A program made the translations under genes and the position numbers. Below are positions 59,523-64,000 of a DNA stretch of 64,000 bases, one piece after another. Location: contig JAWKHI010000027.1 of the NCBI GenBank assembly GCA_041394885.1, positions 27,921 to 91,920 on the forward strand. The letters run 5' to 3'. The notes under the pieces are model-generated. The model saw nothing but the letters and a program-made list of their open reading frames with translations, searched no databases and was not told the origin of the DNA. This DNA comes from DSOI01 sp041394885 (GTDB taxonomy: Bacteria > Acidobacteriota > Terriglobia > Bryobacterales > Bryobacteraceae). Position 1 is the stretch's first letter. Each line of letters starts with the position of its first letter.

Positions 59523-60803
59523 CTACCAGTGCGTCAGAGACCCGTCCGGACGCACGAACACGTTCGCCCGCCCCGGCTCGGTCACCTCGCCGATCTGCTT
59601 CAGCAGCTTCATATCCGCCGTCACGCCCAACCCCGGCCGGTCATTCCGCAGCGCCTTGCCCTTTTCGAAATCGAGGCATTGCGGCAGATGCGCAATCGGG
59701 CGTCCGCCGTAGTTGTACTCCATGATCACCGGGCCCGGGAACGTCGAAAGACAGTTCACCAGCGCGGCCGTCGAAACCGGTCCCGTGAAATGCGGGATGA
59801 TGCCCACCGCGTGCGTCTCGCAGATCGCCGCGATCTTCATCATCTCGGTGATCCCGCCCACGTTGGGCAGAGTGGCGCGGATGTAGTCGATATCGTGGTT
59901 TTCCACCAGCTTGTTGAAGTCCCACCGCTGGCCCCACTCCTCACCGTGGGTAAGCGGAACGGAAGTCATCTGGCGAAGTTTAGGCAGGTCCTGGTGGGCA
60001 TGCTCGTCACGCACCGGATCTTCCACGAAGTAAGGCTCGTACTCCTCGATCAGGCGGCACGCACGGACTGAGTCGCTGTAGTCGAACCGCTGATGGAAGT
60101 CGATGCACCAGTCGCCGTTGGTGCCCACTCCTTCGCGCGCTTCCTTGCAGTCGGCGGCCACCTTCCGCACGCGCTCGTGCGTATTGAAGGCGTCGCCCAC
60201 GCGCGTGTCGCCGGCGCCCATGCGAAAGGCGCGGTATCCGGCTTCCATCGTGGCGCGGGCGCGTTCGCGCAGGCTCAGCCGCTCATTGGCATTGGCCCCC
60301 GCCGGACGCGCCCCACCGGTGGCGTAGCACTCGCAATGATTGCGCACCGCTCCGCCCAACAGCTCATGCACGGCGAGATTCAGCACCTTGCCTTTGATGT
60401 CCCACAAGGCGAGGTCCAGCGCGCCCAGGGCATGGACTTTCTCGCGGCCTGGCGGATAGAACCACGCGATGTACATCTCCTGCCACAGCGCCTCGATGAG
60501 AAACGGGTTCTTGCCGATCAGCGTCCCCGCGCATTGTTCGAGCGTGTCCTTGGTGCCGCCCTCGCCGATGCCGGTGACGCCGATGTCGGTTTCCACCGTG
60601 CACAGCATCGTGCTCTGATTGAACGTTTGGTTCAGGTTCGGCGGCTGCCAGATCCGGATGCGCGTGATCTTCGCCTTCGGCAGCGACGCGTGGGCGATAC
60701 CCGCGGCGAGGGTCGGCGCGGCGGCCAGGGTTCGGAGAAAGTTTCGGCGGTTCACCGCCGGTTTGCGAGTCACTACATTCTTGCAAGTCACAACAAGCAT
60801 CAT
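59523..60803 (-). CDS. Tat-exported enolase-superfamily dehydratase (mandelate racemase/MLE-like)
   Basis: A protein of 426 residues with a Tat-type motif, VNRRNFLRTLAAAPTLAAG, then a capping domain (ITRIRIWQPPNLNQTF and GIGEGGTKDTLEQCA) and an enolase-superfamily barrel. Metal-ligand region is CIDFHQRFDYSD with FVEDPVRDEHA, and an active-site HGEEWGQRWDF with IIPHFTGPVS near the end. The pattern resembles sugar-acid dehydratases of the MLE/MR group; the substrate is unknown. The start could be ATG 60803 (MM) or GTG 60755; the former is taken. It is divergent from the DUF1080 gene, with the two start regions about 31 bp apart. Confidence 0.8.
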   Translation of the reverse strand: MMLVVTCKNVVTRKPAVNRRNFLRTLAAAPTLAAGIAHASLPKAKITRIRIWQPPNLNQTFNQSTMLCTVETDIGVTGIGEGGTKDTLEQCAGTLIGKNPFLIEALWQEMYIAWFYPPGREKVHALGALDLALWDIKGKVLNLAVHELLGGAVRNHCECYATGGARPAGANANERLSLRERARATMEAGYRAFRMGAGDTRVGDAFNTHERVRKVAADCKEAREGVGTNGDWCIDFHQRFDYSDSVRACRLIEEYEPYFVEDPVRDEHAHQDLPKLRQMTSVPLTHGEEWGQRWDFNKLVENHDIDYIRATLPNVGGITEMMKIAAICETHAVGIIPHFTGPVSTAALVNCLSTFPGPVIMEYNYGGRPIAHLPQCLDFEKGKALRNDRPGLGVTADMKLLKQIGEVTEPGRANVFVRPDGSLTHW

Positions 60804-60867
60804 AAACCCGCGCGAGCTAGAATAAAGGTCGCTATGCGTAAAGTCGCCCTGTTCGCCTGCGATCTCA

Positions 60868-61467
60868 TTGGCCTTCGCGGCCGACAAGCCTGAGAAAGGC
60901 TTCACGTCTCTGTTCAATGGCAAGGACCTCGACGGCTGGACCAAGGCCAAGGAGAACGAGGGAACGTTCTCGGTGAGAGACGGCGCCATCGTCGCCAACG
61001 GTCCCCGGTGCCACCTGTACTACACAGGCAAGGTGCATGGCCATAATTGGAAAAACTTCGAGCTCAAAGTCGACGTGATGACCGAGGCCAACTCCAACGG
61101 CGGCATTTACTTTCACACCGCCGCGCAGGAAACCAACTGGCCCGACAAGGGCTTCGAGGTTCAGGTCAACAACACCTTTGAACGCGATCCGCGCAAGACC
61201 GGCAGCCTCTACATGGTGCAGGACTACATGGACCGCGCCGCACAGGACAAGACCTGGTTCACCGAACATATCATCGTCCAGGGCAATCACGTAACCGTGC
61301 TCGTCGACGGCAAGAAGGTCGTCGATTGGACGCAGCCGGATGGCTGGACGGGTCCGAACAAGAACACCCCGGGCCGCGTTCTCTCCTCGGGCACCTTCGC
61401 GCTGCAGGGCCATGACCCCGGGTCCACTGTCTACTACAAAAACATCCGCGTGAAGGCGCTAAAGTAG
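60868..61467 (+). CDS. DUF1080 (3-keto-disaccharide hydrolase-like) protein with apparent 5' frameshift
   Basis: A DUF1080 protein of 199 residues: FTSLFNGKDLDGWTKAKENEG is the domain opening, and GGIYFHTAAQETNWPDKGFEV with YKNIRVKAL complete the concanavalin-like sandwich. DUF1080 proteins in Acidobacteriota/Planctomycetes are usually secreted and act on glycans. Upstream, ATG 60834 starts MRKVALFAC in another frame, and the signal peptide would continue as AISLAFAADKPEKG with one base changed; TTG 60868 is the only start in the domain's frame. Either a one-base deletion, an assembly error, or a cytosolic start at TTG is involved. The amidohydrolase gene follows after 5 bp. Confidence 0.7.
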   Translation: MAFAADKPEKGFTSLFNGKDLDGWTKAKENEGTFSVRDGAIVANGPRCHLYYTGKVHGHNWKNFELKVDVMTEANSNGGIYFHTAAQETNWPDKGFEVQVNNTFERDPRKTGSLYMVQDYMDRAAQDKTWFTEHIIVQGNHVTVLVDGKKVVDWTQPDGWTGPNKNTPGRVLSSGTFALQGHDPGSTVYYKNIRVKALK

Positions 61468-61472
61468 GGCCC

Positions 61473-62573
61473 GTGCGACGGCGCGCACTGCTTTCGTTGC
61501 CGGCGGCGGCTGCCCTGGCGCAGGAGACGAAGTTCGGGATCCGGGTGCAGCCCGGCCCCATGGATACCATCCTGGCCAAGGACTACGCGCCTGAATCCTC
61601 ACTCGTCGTCGAAGAACATCATCCCGCCAAGGCGCGCTTTCTCGCGATCGACGTCCATACGCATACTTCGATGAACAATATCCGGGCGGCGGCTGACGTC
61701 GACGCCTGGGTGAAAACCATGGACGAGGTCGGCGTCGATCGTTCCATCGTGTTCACCGGCGCGGTCGGTGCGGACTTCGACCGTCAGGTGGCTCTGTTCG
61801 CAAGCCACCCGAAGCGCTTCGCCCTCTACTGCGCCATCGACATGCAGCGGCAGGAAGAGCCCGGCTGGACGGACCGCGCGGTCGCCGAACTCGAACGTTG
61901 CCACGCCAAGGGCGCGCGCGGCGTCGGCGAGTTGACCGACAAAGGCTGGGGACTCCAGGCGAGTGAAAAAGGCGCTCTACCTCGCGCGCGGCGGTTCCAT
62001 CTCGATCATGCCAAGCTCGCTCCGTTCTGGGAAAAATGCGGCCAACTGCGGTTGCCCGTGAACATCCACATCGCCGATCATCCGTCCTGTTGGAAACCGC
62101 TCGGCCCGAAGCAGGAACGCACGCCGGACTTCCAGCATTTCAACCTCTCCACCAAAGACGTGCCGTCCTATGAGGAACTGCTCGCCACGCGGGACCGCAT
62201 GGTCGCCGCGCATCCCAAGACCACGTTTCTGTTTTGCCACCTGAGCAATCAGGCCAACGACACGGCCAGGCTCAGCGCGTTTCTGGACCGGTACCCCAAC
62301 GCCTACCTCGACATCTCCGCCCGCGATTATGAGCTCGGCCGGCAGCCGCGCACCGCGCGCCGTTTCATCGAGCGCTACAGCAACCGCCTCCTCTGGGGCA
62401 CCGACATGGGTAACGCCGCGGCAATGTATCGCGGCTGGTGGCGGCTGCTCGAAACCGAAGACGAATTCATCCCCGGACGCTTGTGGTGGCGATACTACGG
62501 GCTGGACCTCCCGGAAGCGGCGTTGAAGGCTCTCTATCGCGACAACGCGCTCCGGATTCTGAACTGGGCCTAA
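61473..62573 (+). CDS. Amidohydrolase-2 family protein, probably exported
   Basis: A 366-residue metal-dependent hydrolase of the amidohydrolase/TIM-barrel family (PF04909 type). Features are the HxH metal pair in AIDVHTHTS (H62, H64), NIHIADHPSC for a further His, and the Asp near the C-terminus in LLWGTDMGN. The N-terminus RRRALLSLPAAAALAQ suggests an export signal. GTG 61473 fits (stop of the DUF1080 gene is 5 bp upstream). With the adjacent dehydratase and DUF1080 it may degrade a sugar lactone or sugar acid (inference). Confidence 0.82.
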   Translation: MRRRALLSLPAAAALAQETKFGIRVQPGPMDTILAKDYAPESSLVVEEHHPAKARFLAIDVHTHTSMNNIRAAADVDAWVKTMDEVGVDRSIVFTGAVGADFDRQVALFASHPKRFALYCAIDMQRQEEPGWTDRAVAELERCHAKGARGVGELTDKGWGLQASEKGALPRARRFHLDHAKLAPFWEKCGQLRLPVNIHIADHPSCWKPLGPKQERTPDFQHFNLSTKDVPSYEELLATRDRMVAAHPKTTFLFCHLSNQANDTARLSAFLDRYPNAYLDISARDYELGRQPRTARRFIERYSNRLLWGTDMGNAAAMYRGWWRLLETEDEFIPGRLWWRYYGLDLPEAALKALYRDNALRILNWA

Positions 62574-62602
62574 GTCTACCGGGTGTAACATTCTATTCGG
62601 CC

Positions 62603-62628
62603 GTAACATCCACCCGCCTGGCGTCGAA
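62603..62628 (+). promoter_or_regulatory. Candidate ECF sigma promoter for the precursor operon
   Basis: GTAACA (62603-62608) and CGAA (62625-62628) are separated by 16 bp, matching the GTAACC-N16-CGAA form described for SigF-type ECF promoters that control bufferin-type operons in Caulobacter. A second GTAACA lies at 62585. The promoter would give a leader of about 70 nt before ATG 62707. No such sigma factor is in the window, and the match is short. Confidence 0.4.
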
Positions 62629-62706
62629 CGTATAGAAGGCAGGACGGCATGGACGCATCCGGCCGCCAAGAGCACGAAACCAATCCGTATCCAAGGAGAT
62701 TGAAGC

Positions 62707-63093
62707 ATGAATCGAAGGAATTTCCATGTGGCGCTTGGCGCCGCGGTGGCGGGTCTGGCGGCCGGAGTGGCTTCCGCCCAGAGTAAGAAAGGCGCCACCA
62801 AAGGCGCCGCCGCCAAGCACGCCTGCAAGGGCATGAATGAGTGCAAGGGCCAGGGAGGTTGCAAGGCCGGCGACAATGGCTGCTCGGGCAAGAACTCCTG
62901 CAAGGGCAAGGGCGGTTGCGCCACCACGGCCAAGCATGACTGCGCCGGCAAGAACGAGTGCAAGGGCCTGGGCGGATGCAAGTCCGGTGACAACGGCTGC
63001 GCCGGCAAGAACTCCTGCAAGGGCAAGGGCGGCTGCTCGGTTCCGCGCAGTACGGCGCTGCGCCTGCGCCGCTCCCGCACTCGAGTGGCCTAG
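62707..63093 (+). CDS. Tat-exported, 12-Cys repeat precursor peptide (bufferin/RiPP type)
   Basis: A 128-residue protein starting with a Tat-type signal (NRRNFHVALGAAVAGLAAG, cleavage near ASA-QS). The mature part holds two 39-residue repeats, residues 40-71 and 79-110, each with six Cys at identical spacing (5, 5, 6, 5, 5): Cys 40, 46, 52, 59, 65, 71 and 79, 85, 91, 98, 104, 110. The repeats are rich in Lys, Gly and Asn (CKGKGGC, GDNGC). The 18-residue tail is basic. The next gene encodes a DUF692 enzyme, which modifies Cys-rich precursors, so this is the likely substrate: copper-binding bufferins are the known parallel. AAGGAG lies 8 nt before ATG 62707 (62694-62699). Confidence 0.85.
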   Translation: MNRRNFHVALGAAVAGLAAGVASAQSKKGATKGAAAKHACKGMNECKGQGGCKAGDNGCSGKNSCKGKGGCATTAKHDCAGKNECKGLGGCKSGDNGCAGKNSCKGKGGCSVPRSTALRLRRSRTRVA

Positions 63094-63103
63094 TATTTTC
63101 CCA

Positions 63104-63129
63104 GGGGCGGGCCCGGATCCGCCCGCCCC
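63104..63129 (+). terminator. Strong hairpin between precursor and DUF692 genes
   Basis: GGGGCGGGC and GCCCGCCCC form a perfect 9-bp stem around an 8-nt loop, CCGGATCC, in the 58-bp space between the two genes. There is no U-tract, so it may be a partial terminator or mRNA-stabilising structure that keeps precursor expression above enzyme expression. Confidence 0.55.
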
Positions 63130-63151
63130 GTCGAAACGCTCGAAACCCAAG

Positions 63152-63991
63152 ATGGCCAATCGCTGGAAACTCCCGGACCTCGGCTTCGGCATCGGACTCC
63201 GAACCGTCCACTTCTCGCACATTCTCTCGGAATGGCCGCGGATTGACTGGTTCGAGGTGCTCTCGGAGAACTTCATGGACACTGGCGGCCGTCCGATGCA
63301 GGTGCTGGACCAGGTGGCGGAGCGCTACCCGGTGGTTCTGCACGGCGTCTCCATGTCGATCGGCTCCACCGATCCCCTCGACTTCGACTATCTGAAGAAG
63401 CTAAAAGCTCTCGCCGAACGAACCAAAGCGCGCTGGGTGTCGGATCATCTCTGTTGGACCGGGGTGAGCGGCCTCAACATGCATGATTTGCTGCCGATGC
63501 CGTACACAGACGAATCGTTGCGCTATTCGATCGAGCGCGTTCGCGCGGTGTCGGATTTCCTCGAACGTCCGCTCGTGCTCGAGAACCCGTCCACCTACCT
63601 CGAGTTCCATGCCTCCAACTGGAACGAATGGGATTTCATCGCCACGCTCGCCGAAGAGGCCGACTGCGGTTTGCTCCTCGATGTCAACAACGTCTATGTC
63701 AGTGCCTTCAACCATGGCTTCGACGCGAATGCATACATTGACCGGATTCCCGCCGATCGCGTCGTCCAGATTCACTTGGCGGGGCACACCAACAAAGGGA
63801 CCCACATCCTCGACACCCATAGCGACTACGTGATCGACGAGGTCTGGGCGCTCTATCGCCGCGCTCATCGCCGCTTCGGCGGCGTTGCCACGCTGCTCGA
63901 ATGGGACGAAGCGATTCCCGAGTTCGATGTGGTTCACGCCGAAGCGCTCAAAGCGCGACAGTACCGCGAAGGCAAGGCCCATGCCGCGTGA
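63152..63991 (+). CDS. DUF692 family multinuclear non-haem iron oxidative enzyme (MbnB/BufB-like)
   Basis: A 279-residue DUF692 (MNIO) protein, a TIM-barrel enzyme that uses two or three iron ions to oxidise Cys residues in precursor peptides. Conserved metal ligands appear as H64 (VVLHGVSMS), D98 and H99 (VSDHLCWTG), E144 and N145 (LENPSTYLEF), D177 and N180 (LLDVNNVYV), H208 and H212 (IHLAGHTN), D221 and H223, and E250 (LEWDEAIPEF). ATG 63152 is the family start. It follows the precursor gene by 58 bp and overlaps the next gene by 11 bp. It should convert Cys in the 62707 product into a thiooxazole-like or similar copper-binding group (established for homologues; inference here). Confidence 0.9.
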   Translation: MANRWKLPDLGFGIGLRTVHFSHILSEWPRIDWFEVLSENFMDTGGRPMQVLDQVAERYPVVLHGVSMSIGSTDPLDFDYLKKLKALAERTKARWVSDHLCWTGVSGLNMHDLLPMPYTDESLRYSIERVRAVSDFLERPLVLENPSTYLEFHASNWNEWDFIATLAEEADCGLLLDVNNVYVSAFNHGFDANAYIDRIPADRVVQIHLAGHTNKGTHILDTHSDYVIDEVWALYRRAHRRFGGVATLLEWDEAIPEFDVVHAEALKARQYREGKAHAA

Positions 63992-64000
63992 ACTGGCGGC
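63981..64000 (+). CDS. Start of a further gene, cut by window edge (possible DUF2063/BufC-type partner)
   Basis: ATG 63981 opens a frame MPRELA in the last 20 bases, overlapping the DUF692 stop by 11 bp. In bufferin-type operons the gene after DUF692 is usually DUF2063 (the precursor-recognition partner). Only six codons are visible, so the assignment rests on context. Confidence 0.4.

Overview
The window is high-GC chromosomal DNA from a bacterium that looks like an Acidobacteriota member of the Bryobacterales (Candidatus Solibacter group). The signs are two proteins ending in the Solibacter-type C-terminal domain (TIGR03437), large secreted proteins with BACON domains and SBBP/BNR propellers, a TIGR02999-type ECF sigma factor, PadR regulators, an HTH-TM-PD40 sensor-like protein, a PEP-CTERM remnant and many PQQ dehydrogenases and multihaem cytochromes. 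No rRNA, tRNA or CRISPR array was recognised. All assignments come from reading the sequence; no database search was run.

Layout. 1-7.7 kb: a tightly packed five-gene operon (nitrilase-type amidohydrolase, an oversized Orn/Lys/Arg-type PLP decarboxylase, an ATP-grasp ligase, a C45-type Ntn hydrolase/acyltransferase, an APC permease) that looks like an uncharacterised pathway for an amino-acid-derived amide. 7.7-9.6 kb: a polysaccharide-lyase-like protein behind a frameshifted octahaem cytochrome gene. 9.6-15.2 kb: a TolC-MFP-RND efflux operon with overlapping genes. 15.2-22.6 kb: two giant secreted proteins sharing a tandem C-terminal module. 22.6-30.8 kb: HTH-PD40 protein, gluQ, a ccmE with Cys instead of the haem-binding His, a dihaem-PQQ alcohol dehydrogenase, a possible papain-fold protein and a sulfatase. 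30.8-39.6 kb: protein kinase, DUF1835 protein, gene remnants, three secreted proteins (two with bulb-type lectin domains), an ECF sigma factor and a PadR/membrane protein pair.

39.6-52.5 kb: PadR with a PQQ dehydrogenase, two paralogous secreted TIGR03437 proteins, mutY and galT (divergent, 14 bp apart), DUF47, bifunctional FBP aldolase/phosphatase, a DsbA-like protein with an extra Cys cluster, ygiD, and a sorbosone-dehydrogenase-like protein followed by a heptahaem cytochrome. 52.5-57.3 kb: a decayed region holding a cupin gene and its broken duplicate, a frameshifted LuxR regulator, an IS630 remnant cut by an ISL3 element whose inverted repeats are visible. 57.3-62.6 kb: a DUF6152-cytochrome c-TonB fusion, and a sugar-acid type cluster (enolase superfamily, DUF1080, amidohydrolase). 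62.6-64 kb: a bufferin/RiPP-type operon with a candidate ECF promoter, a Tat-exported precursor made of two 39-residue six-Cys repeats, a hairpin, a DUF692 (MNIO) enzyme, and the start of a further gene cut by the window edge.

The strongest candidates for undescribed biology are the 1-7.7 kb amide operon, the DUF692/repeat-precursor operon at 62.6-64 kb, the lectin cassette at 33.7-37.1 kb and the possible papain-fold protein at 28.5 kb. Several genes (8.4-9.6, 53.5-54.6, 55.1-57.1 and 60.8 kb) carry frameshifts; real decay and assembly error cannot be told apart from this sequence alone.
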